64,000 bases of DNA from Massilia yuzhufengensis (GTDB lineage: Bacteria > Pseudomonadota > Gammaproteobacteria > Burkholderiales > Burkholderiaceae_D), in contig NZ_FOLD01000029.1 in assembly GCF_900112225.1 (NCBI RefSeq), positions 1 through 64,000 on the forward strand, given 5' to 3'. This document shows, in pieces, positions 39,030 to 48,390 of the stretch. Positions within the stretch are counted from its first letter, which is position 1, and each line of letters starts with the position of its first letter. Both the position numbers and the translations under genes were made by a program. Below the pieces are notes generated by a model. That model saw nothing but the letters and a program-made list of their open reading frames with translations. It was not told where the DNA came from and did no database searches.

Positions 39030-39271
39030 AAATCTTGTTTGTCCTTGCCATGTTGCTCAGCTGCGCGTCGGCCCTGGCCCATCCGGGCCATGACGCCCCG
39101 CCCGGCCATGGGGTATTCGACCACGCCTGGGCGCCGCTGGCCATCGGCGTGGCGATCCTGGCGCTGCTGGCCTGGGGCGCGCTGCGCCGGCGCCAGGGCG
39201 TGCTGCCGCTGGCGATCGCCATCGCGGTCGCGCTGGGCGCGGGAACGGCCGGGGTGGGCCTGCCGCTCTAG
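39026..39271 (+). CDS. Small His-rich two-helix membrane protein at the end of the urease operon
   Basis: The 81-residue protein has a signal-like N terminus ('[15 protein letters not shown]'), then a His-rich segment '[15 protein letters not shown]'. Two hydrophobic helices follow (about 35-52 and 58-78). The ATG overlaps the ureG stop (ATGA). It recalls a shortened HupE/UreJ, whose N-terminal His motif binds nickel, but it is too short to be a full permease. A role in nickel entry for urease is inferred from context. Confidence 0.75.
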
Positions 39272-39351
39272 CCCGGGAGCGGGCGAACTGGGCGATGCGC
39301 CTCCGGAATGTCACGTAGAATCAGGACTTTCCCAGCGCATACAAAAACACC

Positions 39352-41922
39352 GTGACCGGCACCACCCCATCGATCGTCCGCAGGCCCCTGCGGGCCTACC
39401 TGCTCTGGCTGGTCCTGGCGACCTTGCTGCCGGGCGTCGTCGGCGCGTCGCTGCTGTTCGTCCACCAGTACCAGAAGGCGCGCGCGCAGTTCGAAAAGAA
39501 CACCCTTCAGACGGTACGCGCACTGGTGCACAGCGTCGACAATAAACTGATGCAGGGCCAGGCCATCGCCCAGACCCTGTCGACCATCGACGCGCTCGCG
39601 GCCGAGGATTTCTCCCAGGTACACCGCCAGGCCAGCGAAGCGCTGGCACTGGCCGGCGGCGGCATGAACCTGGTCCTGCGCGACCGCAGCGGCCAGCAGA
39701 TCGTCAATACCGGCGCAGCTTACGGCAGCAGGCTGCCGCTCGACCGCTCGCCCCAGCTGGACCGGGTCTTTGCGACCGGCAAGGCAAGCGTGTCGGATGT
39801 GTTCATCGGCCCGCTGCGCAAGCGCCCCACCGCCCGGATCGACGTGCCGGTGACGGTGCGCGGCGAGCGCCGCTACGTGCTGAGCATCGGCATGCGTCCC
39901 GAATACTTCGCCGATATCCTCACGCCCAAGTCCGTGCCCGAGGGCGCGGTGGCCTCGCTGTTCGACCGCAAGGGTGTGATCTTCAGCCGCAACATCAATC
40001 CGGCCCAGTCGGTCGGCAAGCCGGTCAACCCGCTGCTGAGAAACGCCGCCGCCGCCAGCAACGAAGGCACGATCGATTCGCGCTCGCGCGAAGGCCGGCC
40101 GCTGGTGACCTCGTTCTCGCGCTCCGCCCTCACCGGCTGGGGCGTCGCCATCGGCATCCCGCGCGAGACCCTGCGCACCGAGCTGCTTGGCCAGCTCGCC
40201 ATGCTGGCCGCCGGCGTGGCGGTGCTGTTCGCCATCGGCCTGTGCCTGGCCTGGATCATCGGCGGGCGCATGGCGCGCTCGCTGCAGGCCCTCACCGGGC
40301 CGGCCCTGGCGCTGGGCAAGGGCGGTCGCCGCGACGCGCTGCCGCCGTTCGCCGAGATGCATGTGCGCGAAGCCGCCGACATTGCCGCCGCGATCGGCGA
40401 CGCGGCGGCGCTGCTCGACGAGCGCTCGCGCGAGCTGGCCGAGAAGGAATCGGCGCTGCGCGAAGCCCACCAGCTGGCTCGCTTCGGCACCTGGCACTGG
40501 AAGCTGGGCGCGGACAGCATCGCGACTTCCGATTCGGTGCCCTACATCTTCGGCCGGCCGGTGCCGCCGTTCGACCAGCAGCGCGGCAGCATGCTGACCG
40601 AGGCATCCTGGCAGGAAGTCCAGCAGCTCACCGGCGAACTGGCGCGCAGCGGCGGCAGCGGCAAGCTGCAGCTGCAGGCCGTGCATGCCGAAGGCCACCA
40701 CATCTGGCTCGACTACCGCTGCGAAAGCGTGCACGGGCCGGATGGCCGCGTGACGGCGCTGCGCGGCACCATGCAGGACATCACCGAGCGCGTGCGCGCC
40801 GAAGAAGCGCTGCGCCAGGCCGACCAGCGCAAGAACGAATTCCTGGCCATGCTGGGGCACGAGCTGCGCAACCCGCTGGCCCCGATCACCTCCGGCGCCC
40901 AGCTGCTGGGGCAGGGCGGCCTGGACCCGGCGCGCACCAGGCAGATCAGCGCCATCATCGGGCGCCAGGCGCGCCATATGGCCGGGCTGGTGGACGACCT
41001 GCTCGACGTCTCGCGCGTCACGCGCGGGCTGGTGGTGCTGGCCAAGGAACGCATCGACATCAATGCCGTGGTGCTGGAGGCGGCCGAGCAGGTGCAGTCG
41101 CTGGTGCGCGACAAGCGCCACCGCCTCGACCTGCAGCTGCTGCCCCAGCCCTGCTTCGTGTCGGGCGACCGCAAGCGCCTGGTGCAGGTGGTCGGCAACC
41201 TGCTGCACAACGCCGCCAAGTTCACCGAGGACGGCGGCCAGATCGACCTGCTGGTGGCGCTCGATGGCGACAACGTCCGGCTGGAAGTGCGCGATAACGG
41301 CATCGGCATGCTGCCGGCGGAACTGGAGCGCGCCTTCGACATGTTCGTCCAGGGCGAGCGCACGCCCGACCGCACGCTTGGCGGGCTGGGGATCGGCCTG
41401 GCGCTGGTGCGCAGCCTGGTGCAGCTGCACGGCGGCAGCGTGGGCGTGGCCAGCGCCGGCCAGGGCATGGGCACCAGCCTGACGGTGCGCCTGCCGCGCT
41501 GCATGGAACACCGGCCCGACGACAGCGCCCCCGTCGACGTCGCAGGCCGTGGCAACCACCTGAAGGTGCTGGTGGTGGACGACAACGTCGATGCGGCCCG
41601 GGTGCTGGCGATGGTGGTCGGCGCCCACGGGCACGAGGTGCTGGTCGAACACGGCTCGCCCGAGGCGCTGGCGCGCGCGCCGGGCTTCGCGCCCGACGTC
41701 TGCCTGCTCGATATCGGGCTGCCCGAGATGGACGGCTACGAACTGGCCCGCCGCCTGCGCCGCAACCCCGCCACCGCCCACGCCACCCTGGTCGCGGTCA
41801 CCGGCTACGGCCAGGACCAGGACCGGCGCGACAGCAAGGCGGCGGGGTTCGATCACCACCTGGTCAAACCGGTGGATATGGAGAGCCTGGAGAGGATCCT
41901 GGCGGGTGTGGTGGCGGCGTAA
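39352..41922 (+). CDS. Membrane hybrid sensor histidine kinase/response regulator
   Basis: The 856-residue kinase has TM1 at about 15-36, a large periplasmic sensor (about 37-275, probably Cache-like), TM2 at about 281-305 and a HAMP-like linker. A PAS-like segment (about 365-480) follows. The phosphoacceptor is in 'FLAMLGHELRNPLAPI' near residue 500 and the ATPase motif is 'NNAAKFTEDGG'-like ('LLHNAAKFTEDGG'). The C-terminal receiver has 'CLLDIGLPEMDGYEL' near residue 788. It starts with GTG and stands alone downstream of the urease operon. Signal and partner are unknown. Confidence 0.92.
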   Translation: MTGTTPSIVRRPLRAYLLWLVLATLLPGVVGASLLFVHQYQKARAQFEKNTLQTVRALVHSVDNKLMQGQAIAQTLSTIDALAAEDFSQVHRQASEALALAGGGMNLVLRDRSGQQIVNTGAAYGSRLPLDRSPQLDRVFATGKASVSDVFIGPLRKRPTARIDVPVTVRGERRYVLSIGMRPEYFADILTPKSVPEGAVASLFDRKGVIFSRNINPAQSVGKPVNPLLRNAAAASNEGTIDSRSREGRPLVTSFSRSALTGWGVAIGIPRETLRTELLGQLAMLAAGVAVLFAIGLCLAWIIGGRMARSLQALTGPALALGKGGRRDALPPFAEMHVREAADIAAAIGDAAALLDERSRELAEKESALREAHQLARFGTWHWKLGADSIATSDSVPYIFGRPVPPFDQQRGSMLTEASWQEVQQLTGELARSGGSGKLQLQAVHAEGHHIWLDYRCESVHGPDGRVTALRGTMQDITERVRAEEALRQADQRKNEFLAMLGHELRNPLAPITSGAQLLGQGGLDPARTRQISAIIGRQARHMAGLVDDLLDVSRVTRGLVVLAKERIDINAVVLEAAEQVQSLVRDKRHRLDLQLLPQPCFVSGDRKRLVQVVGNLLHNAAKFTEDGGQIDLLVALDGDNVRLEVRDNGIGMLPAELERAFDMFVQGERTPDRTLGGLGIGLALVRSLVQLHGGSVGVASAGQGMGTSLTVRLPRCMEHRPDDSAPVDVAGRGNHLKVLVVDDNVDAARVLAMVVGAHGHEVLVEHGSPEALARAPGFAPDVCLLDIGLPEMDGYELARRLRRNPATAHATLVAVTGYGQDQDRRDSKAAGFDHHLVKPVDMESLERILAGVVAA

Positions 41923-41963
41923 GCTGAATGTAGGCTGACGCCACGCTAATTGTTAGCCGCAAG

Positions 41964-42072
41964 ACCGTCGTACCGGCGCAGGCCGGTACCCAAGTTTGCA
42001 TGCACCGTGGCTACGTGTGAAGTACGTGGCAGCGCGACGGAATTGGGTACCGGCCTTCGCCGGTACGACGGT
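41964..42072. repeat. Inverted pair of REP-like palindromes
   Basis: Copy one (41964-41996) has GTACCGGCGCAGGCCGGTAC; copy two (42041-42072) is its near mirror image with the TTCG loop form. Compared with the copies at 5537 and 28475, the stem base pair T-A has become A-T on both arms. This compensatory change supports a folded structure. Confidence 0.7.
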
Positions 42073-42112
42073 GCTGCGGGTGCGGGACTGCCGTGCGAGA
42101 GCCGTTGCTCGT

Positions 42113-43735
42113 TCAGCGCTTGACACTCCCGAATGCATCCCCCTTCTTCCACGCCGGCATCCCCGGCGCGTTCGCCACCGCATAGCCCAGGTTCAGCGTG
42201 AACTGCGCCTGCTGCACCATGCCCGACAAATCCCAGTCGGCGCGGTACTCGTCGCTGACCTGGTGGTAATCCTTCTTGAAGCCCTTCATCTTCTCGCTCG
42301 ACGCGCCATGCTCGTGCGCGAACTCGAAGTGGCCGTCGCCGGAGAACACGGCCGAGCCGACGTTGAAGGCCGGGACGCCCGCCTTGGCGAAGTTGAAGTG
42401 GTCGGCGCGGAAGAAGGCGCCGGACAGGTCGGGGATGGTGGGGGCGAGCTTCAGGCCCATTTGCTTCGCCACGCCCGCGGCGGTGTCGTACAGGGTGCTG
42501 CGCTCGGCCCCGGCCACGCCGATGTCGCGGGTGACGCCGACGAAGTTCAGGCTGTCCAGGTTCAGGTCGGCCGCGGTGTGCGCCAGCGGCACCACCGGGT
42601 TCTTCACGTAGGCGGCGCTGCCCAGCAGGCCCTGCTCTTCGGCGGCCGGCCACAGGAAGACCTGGGTGCGGCGGGCCGGCTTCTTCACGGCTTGCGCGGC
42701 CATCGCCAGCAAGGCGGCGGTGCCGGAGGCGTTGTCGATGGCGCCGTTGTAGATGCGGTCCTTCTTGCCGTCGGCCGGACCTTCGTCGATGCCCATGTGG
42801 TCCCAGTGCGAGGAATACACGACCGCCTGCTGCTTGAGCTTCGGGTCGGTGCCGGGCACGATGCCCACCACGTTGAACTGCTCGACCTGGCGGATGCTGG
42901 ATTTCAGCTCGACCTTCGCCGCGACCTTGAGGTCCACCGGGCGGAAGTCGCGCCGTTCGGCCTGCGCGCGCAGGGTGTCGAGGTCGAAGCCGCCGGCGGC
43001 GAACAGTTCGCGCGCGGTGTCTTCGTGCAGCCAGCCTTCGACCGGGTTGCCCGCGCCCGCGAGGTGGAAGCGCTCGTGCGAGAAGCCGTTGGCCGGCACG
43101 CTCCACGGGTAGGACGAGGACGGCAGCGTGTGGATCAGCAGCACGCCGGCCGCGCCCTTGCGCACCGCCTCTTCGAACTTGTAGAGCCAGCGGCCGTACC
43201 AGGTGTAGGCCTTGCCGGCGAAGCGCTTCGGCTCATCCGCGGTAGGCTGCGGGTCGTTGACCATCATGACGAGGATCTTGCCCTTCACGTCGGCGCCCTT
43301 GTAGTCGTCCCATTTTTCTTCGGGTGCGGAGACGCCGTAGCCCACGAACACCAGCGGCGCGTCGAAGGCCAGCTGGGTGCGCCCGCTGCTGGTGCCGAAC
43401 ACGATGCCCTTGCCGATCTCCGGGCTGAAGCGCTTGGCGCCGGCCTGGAAGCTCACCGAGCTGCCGGGCAGCAGTTTCGTGCCCTCGATCTCGACCTTCT
43501 GGCGGTAGCCGCCGCCCGGGATCGGCTTGAGCCCCATGATGGCGGCCTGGGTCTCGAGGTAGCGCACCGCCAGGTCGCCGCCGCGCTGGCCGGTGCCGCG
43601 GCCTTCGAACAAGTCGTCGGCCAGGAAGGCCAGGTGGCCGCGCAGCACCGGTTCGGACACGCTCGGCGCCTGCTGGGCGAAGGCGGTGCCGGACAGGCTG
43701 AGGAAAACGGCAAGGGCAAGGCGGGTCGGTTGCAT
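42113..43735 (-). CDS. Secreted M28-family zinc peptidase
   Basis: This 540-residue enzyme has a signal peptide ending 'SGTAFAQ' (about residue 21). A PA-domain insert lies at about 120-260. The M28 ligands are in 'YSSHWDHMG' near residue 312, 'GAIDNASGTAAL', 'AAEEQGLLGS' (catalytic Glu pair), 'DLNLDSL' and the late His in 'RADHFNFAKAGVPAF' near residue 445. It is probably a periplasmic or secreted aminopeptidase. It stands alone. Confidence 0.92.
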   Translation of the reverse strand: MQPTRLALAVFLSLSGTAFAQQAPSVSEPVLRGHLAFLADDLFEGRGTGQRGGDLAVRYLETQAAIMGLKPIPGGGYRQKVEIEGTKLLPGSSVSFQAGAKRFSPEIGKGIVFGTSSGRTQLAFDAPLVFVGYGVSAPEEKWDDYKGADVKGKILVMMVNDPQPTADEPKRFAGKAYTWYGRWLYKFEEAVRKGAAGVLLIHTLPSSSYPWSVPANGFSHERFHLAGAGNPVEGWLHEDTARELFAAGGFDLDTLRAQAERRDFRPVDLKVAAKVELKSSIRQVEQFNVVGIVPGTDPKLKQQAVVYSSHWDHMGIDEGPADGKKDRIYNGAIDNASGTAALLAMAAQAVKKPARRTQVFLWPAAEEQGLLGSAAYVKNPVVPLAHTAADLNLDSLNFVGVTRDIGVAGAERSTLYDTAAGVAKQMGLKLAPTIPDLSGAFFRADHFNFAKAGVPAFNVGSAVFSGDGHFEFAHEHGASSEKMKGFKKDYHQVSDEYRADWDLSGMVQQAQFTLNLGYAVANAPGMPAWKKGDAFGSVKR

Positions 43736-43867
43736 CGAAATGTCCAGTCGGGTGTGGCCAGCTTGGCAATCGACTATCTTAACCCAGCCACCATAGGGTG
43801 TGCATCCGTGATTGCCCGCATGGCGCGACCCGGCCTATACTTGCTGTTTGCTTGACAGGGACACGCG

Positions 43868-44272
43868 ATGACCATTACCCGCCGCACCGCAGTTGCCGCC
43901 CTGGCCGCGCTGCCCCTCTGTGCCCATGCCACCCCAGACAGGAAGGAAGCCCCACCCATGTACGGATTGATCGGAAAAATGCGCGCCCAGCCGGGACAGC
44001 GCGACGCCCTCATCGCCATCCTGCTGGAGGGGACCACCGCGATGCCGGGCTGCCTGAGCTACGGCATCGCCCGCGACAAGCTGGAAGCCGACGCGATCTG
44101 GATCACCGAAACCTGGGACAGCCAGGCCAGCCACAAGGCGTCGCTGTCGCTGCCGTCGGTGCAGGCCGCGATTGCCAAGGGCCGTCCGCTGATCGCGGGC
44201 TTCGGCGAACGCTTCGAGACCGAGCCGGTGGGCGGGCACGGCATGATGGCAAAGAGCAGTTCGGTCTCGTAG
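43868..44272 (+). CDS. Antibiotic-biosynthesis-monooxygenase (ABM) domain protein with export signal
   Basis: The 134-residue protein carries an N-terminal 'TRRTAVAALAALPLCAHA', a Tat-like or Sec signal (cleavage near residue 22). A dimeric ferredoxin-like ABM domain follows ('MYGLIGKMRAQPGQRDALI' to 'WDSQASHKASL'). YgiN-type quinol monooxygenases share this fold; an exported form is less usual. The stop codon TAG lies within the palindromic element that begins at 44269. Confidence 0.82.
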   Translation: MTITRRTAVAALAALPLCAHATPDRKEAPPMYGLIGKMRAQPGQRDALIAILLEGTTAMPGCLSYGIARDKLEADAIWITETWDSQASHKASLSLPSVQAAIAKGRPLIAGFGERFETEPVGGHGMMAKSSSVS

Positions 44273-44367
44273 GGTGGTCGGCTTCGCCGACCGCGCGTTC
44301 GACTAATGCCGGCACAGTGGCGGCATGTGTGCGTTGGACGCGCGTTCGGCCGAGCCGAACACCCTAC
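44269..44367. repeat. 99-bp GTAGGGTG...CACCCTAC palindromic element
   Basis: GTAGGGTGGTCGGC at the left and GCCGAACACCCTAC at the right are inverted ends with one mismatch. Internal stems (TCGGC-TTC-GCCGA and others) also occur. It looks like a small non-autonomous REP or MITE-like element, and its left end supplies the stop codon of the preceding gene. It lies between convergent genes. Confidence 0.6.
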
Positions 44368-44369
44368 CC

Positions 44370-45515
44370 TCAGGCGGCCGTGGGCGCGCCGGCAAAAGGC
44401 CGCGCATCGGTCGGCAGGTCGATCACGAAGGCGGTGCCGTCTTCCCGGGAGCTCGACATCAGCACGCTGCCGCCATGCGCCTCGGCCACGCGCCGCACAT
44501 ACGGCAGGCCCACGCCCCAGCCGCTGCCCGGGTGTTGCCTGCCCGCGCGGCGGTAGAGCTGGAAGATGCTTTCGCTGTCTTCCGGAGCGATCGGCGTGCC
44601 ATGGTTATGCACCATTAGCTGCACCCGCTCGATGGTGGTGGACAGCGTGAGCCGGATCGCTGGATCGCGCGCACCGTACTTGATCGCATTGTTCACCAGG
44701 TTCTCGATGGCCCGATGGATCGCCTCGCGGCTCCAGTAACCTTCGATCGGCTCGGCTTCCACCTCCAGTTCCACCGAGTGGAAGTGTTCGGCCCACTGCG
44801 CCACGTCGCGCACCAGCGCCGTCAGGTCCATGCGCTCGATGACCAGCTGCACCGCCCCGGTCTTGCAGAAGGTAATGCGGTCGAGCAGCTCGCGCGTCAT
44901 GCCGTCGATGCGCTGGGTGCTGGCGACGATCTTCTCGGCGAAGCGGCGCACACTGGGGTCGTCCGACGTGTGGCCGATCATCTCGGCCGCCATCTGCGCG
45001 GTGGACAGCGGCGTGCGCAGGTCGTGCGCCATCGAGGCGAAGAACTGCTCGCGCAGCGCGGCCTGCACCACGATGAAGGCGTTGGTGCTCTCGCGGATGG
45101 TCGCGTCGATGTGGGCGAACAGCGTGGTGCGCTGGGCTTCGTCGAGTTCCACGCCGTGGTGTTTGAGTTCGCGGAACAGCACGTCGCGGAAGATCTGCAG
45201 CTCGTGGATCAGGGCGGTGGCGTCGTACATCGTCATGCGCGCGCGCTCGCCGCCATGTTCGCTGGCCACCGCGCCGATGTCGGTGAGGATGCGCGCCGAG
45301 TGGCCCGGCGTGAGCAGCGACGCCAGCGTATCGAAGTAGGCCGGCAGCGTGTTTTCCAGGATCGGGAGCGGCAAGTCCTTCGCCTGCGGCACCGAGCCGC
45401 GCACCTCGTCCATCCAGGCGGCGAGGAGCGGCGTGCGCAGGGCGAGCATCGCGCGTGTAACGGGCGACAAGTCAGGATCGTCCGGGGACAGGTGCCCGGT
45501 CAGGTTTGCATTCAT
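44370..45515 (-). CDS. Soluble sensor histidine kinase
   Basis: The 381-residue kinase has no membrane helix. An N-terminal helical domain (about 15-150) recalls RsbRD-type sensor regions. The phosphoacceptor is in 'FFASMAHDLRTPLSTAQMA' near residue 168, and the ATPase lobe has 'NLVNNAIKYGARDPAIRL' near residue 273. Its G2 loop reads 'GSGWGVGLPYVRRV'. No response regulator is adjacent except the truncated KdpE downstream partner, and it does not resemble KdpD. Its target is unknown. Confidence 0.88.
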   Translation of the reverse strand: MNANLTGHLSPDDPDLSPVTRAMLALRTPLLAAWMDEVRGSVPQAKDLPLPILENTLPAYFDTLASLLTPGHSARILTDIGAVASEHGGERARMTMYDATALIHELQIFRDVLFRELKHHGVELDEAQRTTLFAHIDATIRESTNAFIVVQAALREQFFASMAHDLRTPLSTAQMAAEMIGHTSDDPSVRRFAEKIVASTQRIDGMTRELLDRITFCKTGAVQLVIERMDLTALVRDVAQWAEHFHSVELEVEAEPIEGYWSREAIHRAIENLVNNAIKYGARDPAIRLTLSTTIERVQLMVHNHGTPIAPEDSESIFQLYRRAGRQHPGSGWGVGLPYVRRVAEAHGGSVLMSSSREDGTAFVIDLPTDARPFAGAPTAA

Positions 45516-45609
45516 GCCGTGGGAGCCCGCAGTCGCGTTGTCAAAAAAGAACGTAAAGCAGTCTACACGACGGTGTTGCCGGGTGGCGCAAGGATGGATT
45601 CCCGCGCCG

Positions 45610-47283
45610 CTACTGGCCCAGCCAGAGGCGGTAGCCGACCCCGGTCTCGGTCAGCAGGTGGCGCGGCTGGGCCGGATCTTCTTCGAGCTTGTGGCGCAGG
45701 TGCCCCATGTAGATGCGCAGGTAATGGCCGCTTTCCGCATGGCCGGGCCCCCAGACCGCGCGCAGCAGCTGCGGGTTGGTCATTACCCGGCCGGCGTTGC
45801 CGGCCAGGACCGCCAGCAGCCGGTACTCGGTCGGCGTCAAATGGACGTGCTTGCCGTCGCGCGTGACAGTGCGCTCGTGGGGATGCACGGAGACGGCGCC
45901 GAAACGCACGCTGCCGTCCCCGCGCTCGGCCGGCTGGCGCTGGCGCCGCAGCGTGGCACGCACGCGCGCCAGCAGCTCGCCGGTGCCGAAGGGCTTGGCG
46001 AGATAGTCGTCGGCGCCGGCGTCGAGTGCACGGATCTTCTCGCTTTCCATGGTGCGGGCCGAGAGCACGATGATCGGGACCGCCGACCACTTGCGCACGT
46101 CGCCGATGAAATCGATACCTTCGCCCAACTGCATCAGCACCATCGGCACCATGCCGCCCAGCGGCATGAAGGAATCGTGCATGGCGTTCACCGCGCCGCA
46201 GGACGCGGCCGTAGTGACAGCCGCGAACAGGCTGGAAGCGGCGATGCCGAAGCGGGTCTCCTTGCCTTCCATGTTGCCGCCTGACGCATCGACGCCCAGC
46301 GCGGCCAGCACCGGGTTGGCCTGCTGCTCGGCGGCGTAGGCCAGCGTGGCGGCGGCGACAAACAGGATGCTCATGGTGGCCAGCACCGCCCAGCCCTGGC
46401 GCATGTCGCCCACCATGCGCCCGAAGCTGAAGCACAGGCCGGCCGGGATCAGGAAGATGCCCACCGTCTGCACGAAGTTCGTCAGCGCGTTCGGGTTCTC
46501 GAAGGGATGGGCCGAGTTGGCGTTGAAGTAGCCGCCGCCGTTGGTGCCCAGCAGCTTGATGGCTTCCTGCGAGGCCACCGGTCCCATCGGGATGACCTGG
46601 ATCGTGGCGCGCGCGGCGCCGCCGTCGGGAAGCGTGTAGCTGGTGGGGTCGAGCACTTGCGCCTCGACCTGGCCGGAAAAGTTCTGCACCACGCCCTGGC
46701 TGGCGAAGAAGACCGCCCACACGAGCGACAGCGGCAGCAGGATGTAGAGCGTGGAACGGGTCAGGTCGACCCAGAAGTTGCCGATCGACTTGCTGGAACG
46801 GGACGCGAAGCCGCGGATCAGTGCGAATGCGACGGCGATGCCGGTGGCGGCGGGAAAGAAGTTCTGGCCCGCCAGCGCCAGCATCTGGGTCAGGATGCTC
46901 ATGGTCTGCTCGCCGCTATAGCCCTGCCAGTTGGTATTGGCCACGAAGCTCACTGCGGTGTTGAACGAGGAGTCGGCGCCCACATTGGGCAGGTTCGCCG
47001 GATTGAGCGGCAGCCAGCCCTGCACCCGCTGCAGCAGGTAGACGGCCAGCGCGCCCACCGCATTGAAGGCGACCAGCGCCAGCGCGTAGGCTTTCCAGCC
47101 CTGCGCGGCGGTACTGCCCTCGCCGGCCGCGCGGTAGAACAGCGCCTCGCCCCTGGCCAGCCAGCGCATGCCCGGCACGGCGCCCGCATCGGCGACGCGC
47201 GCCATGAACAGGCCGAGGGGGTAGCCGAGCAGCAGCAAGACCACAAGGAAGACCGCCAGCAGCGGCAGGAAGTCGGTGAACAT
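45610..47283 (-). pseudogene. In-frame kdpA'-'kdpE fusion left by a deletion of the kdp operon core
   Basis: One 557-codon frame starts as KdpA, the potassium-channel-like subunit of the Kdp ATPase. Filter regions 1-3 are present ('SFVANTNWQGY', 'GTNGGGYFNANSAHP', 'TTAASCGAVNAMHDS'). At codons 387-389 (46118-46125) it switches to KdpE ('GIDFIGDVRKWSAVPIIVLSAR') and continues through its winged-helix domain to the KdpE C terminus. The KdpA part lacks filter 4 and the last helices. The KdpE part lacks about 59 residues including the phospho-acceptor Asp. kdpB, kdpC and kdpD are absent, so potassium pumping is lost. The open frame could still give a membrane-tethered DNA-binding protein. An assembly error is the alternative. 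Confidence 0.88.
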
Positions 47284-47285
47284 GA

Positions 47286-47375
47286 TTACAGGTCCTCCGC
47301 GTTGAACAGGGCCGCCAGCAGGTAAGCCAGCAGCCCGGCGGCGACCAGGCCGCCGATCAGGTAGAAGGCGTTCAT
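47286..47375 (-). CDS. kdpF: KdpF small membrane subunit
   Basis: The 29-residue single-helix peptide (MNAFYLIGGLVAAGLL then AYLLAALFNAEDL) matches KdpF, which stabilises the KdpFABC complex. It sits 2 bp before the kdpA start and overlaps the preceding 30-codon ORF by ATGA. It is intact although its complex can no longer be made from this locus. Confidence 0.88.
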   Translation of the reverse strand: MNAFYLIGGLVAAGLLAYLLAALFNAEDL

Positions 47376-47464
47376 TGCGCGCCTCCCAGGCGGTGGCAGG
47401 CGGCCACCAGCAAGCAGGTCAGCGCGAAGAACAGCAGGAAGGCGCCGAGGAAAAGGAAGTCCAT
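47372..47464 (-). CDS. 30-residue membrane peptide upstream of kdpF
   Basis: The ORF encodes MDFLFLGAFLLFFALT followed by CLLVAACHRLGGAQ. It is one hydrophobic helix with a short polar tail, translationally coupled to kdpF (ATGA). Similar tiny ORFs precede kdpF in other proteobacteria. The function is not known; a structural or regulatory part in Kdp assembly is a guess. Confidence 0.65.
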   Translation of the reverse strand: MDFLFLGAFLLFFALTCLLVAACHRLGGAQ

Positions 47465-47524
47465 ACACAGTTGCTTTCAGCGTGGTTGTCGTTGGATGGA
47501 GCGTAGGCGCGGCGCGCGAAACAA

Positions 47525-47568
47525 GGCGTAAAAAGCCGCGGCGGCCGCGTAAACGCGGTGTAAACGCG
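47525..47568 (-). promoter_or_regulatory. Three-box direct-repeat site before the kdp operon
   Basis: GTAAAAA (47528), GTAAACGC (47549) and GTAAACGC (47560) lie in one orientation, spaced 21 and 11 bp (two and one helical turns). They end about 60 bp before the first kdp ORF. Direct repeats with 11-bp spacing are typical for OmpR/KdpE-family dimers, so this is a probable KdpE site. Confidence 0.5.
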
Positions 47569-47574
47569 CGGGCC

Positions 47575-48300
47575 TCAGAAGGTGGCGGCGACGCTCAGCT
47601 GCAAGGCAGCCTTGCCCATGAATTTGCCGTTGGCGGGCGAGGCATAGGCGCGCCTGTCGGCATTGGCGCCGATCGCGGCCAGCGTGAGGGTGGCGCGGCC
47701 ATGGCTGCGGCTGGCGCCGATCTTCCAGTCGGTATAGCTGGCCAGGCCGTTGCGCGCCACGCGCTGGCGGCCCGCATGCAGCAGCAGCGTGACGCCATGG
47801 CCGGCGTCGATATTGGCGCCGATGTCGAGGTAGCCGCTGTCCTTGCTGTCGACGAAACCGAACAGGTTGGTGGTGGCGTGCGAGTACTTGATATAGGCCG
47901 GACCGTAGCCGAGCTGGCCATAGATCTCGGTGGTATCGGCGTTGGCGAAGCCCGGCACGGCGCCCAGGCCGTTGCCGGCGTAGAGGTAGCGCAGCACGCC
48001 GACGTCATAGCCGAGGCCAGCCCCCAGCTGGCCGCGCTTGCCGCCATAGAGGTCAAGTTCGAGCTTGCCGTCGCCGCCCGCGTCTTCCACCCACTTGATG
48101 GTCGATGCCCAGGCGCCCAGGTACCAGCCGGAGGCGTGGGCATGGTCGGCGCCGCCCTGCAAGGCCGGCTGGAGGCGGGTCTGGGAGATGCCGCGGTAAC
48201 GGTAGTCGCTGGTGGCGGCAAGGTTGAAACTGGTGTCGGCATGGGCCGCGCCGGCGGACATGGCCAGGGCGGCGAAGATGGCTGGTGTCAGTGCTTTCAT
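47575..48300 (-). CDS. TorF-family (Gcw_chp) putative porin
   Basis: The 241-residue protein has a signal peptide (cleavage near residue 21, 'GAAHADTSFN'). It opens with 'NLAATSDYRYRGISQTRLQPALQGG', the hallmark of TIGR02001/Gcw_chp beta-barrel proteins, and ends in Phe ('SVAATF'). It is predicted to be an outer-membrane barrel. The same three-box motif as before kdp lies upstream, so it may belong to the same regulon. Confidence 0.88.
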   Translation of the reverse strand: MKALTPAIFAALAMSAGAAHADTSFNLAATSDYRYRGISQTRLQPALQGGADHAHASGWYLGAWASTIKWVEDAGGDGKLELDLYGGKRGQLGAGLGYDVGVLRYLYAGNGLGAVPGFANADTTEIYGQLGYGPAYIKYSHATTNLFGFVDSKDSGYLDIGANIDAGHGVTLLLHAGRQRVARNGLASYTDWKIGASRSHGRATLTLAAIGANADRRAYASPANGKFMGKAALQLSVAATF

Positions 48301-48390
48301 GGTTTCCTGCGTGGGAGCCAGGTCAGCGGAATGCGGCGACGGTGCCGGCATTGACCGCTGACGAGGTGCAGGTGAAAGCCTAGTGCTGCG

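Noticed and set aside
39268-41859. An 863-codon minus-strand frame opposite the hybrid kinase
   Set aside because: It is His/Arg/Ala-rich shadow sequence with no domain, while the plus strand encodes a complete kinase.
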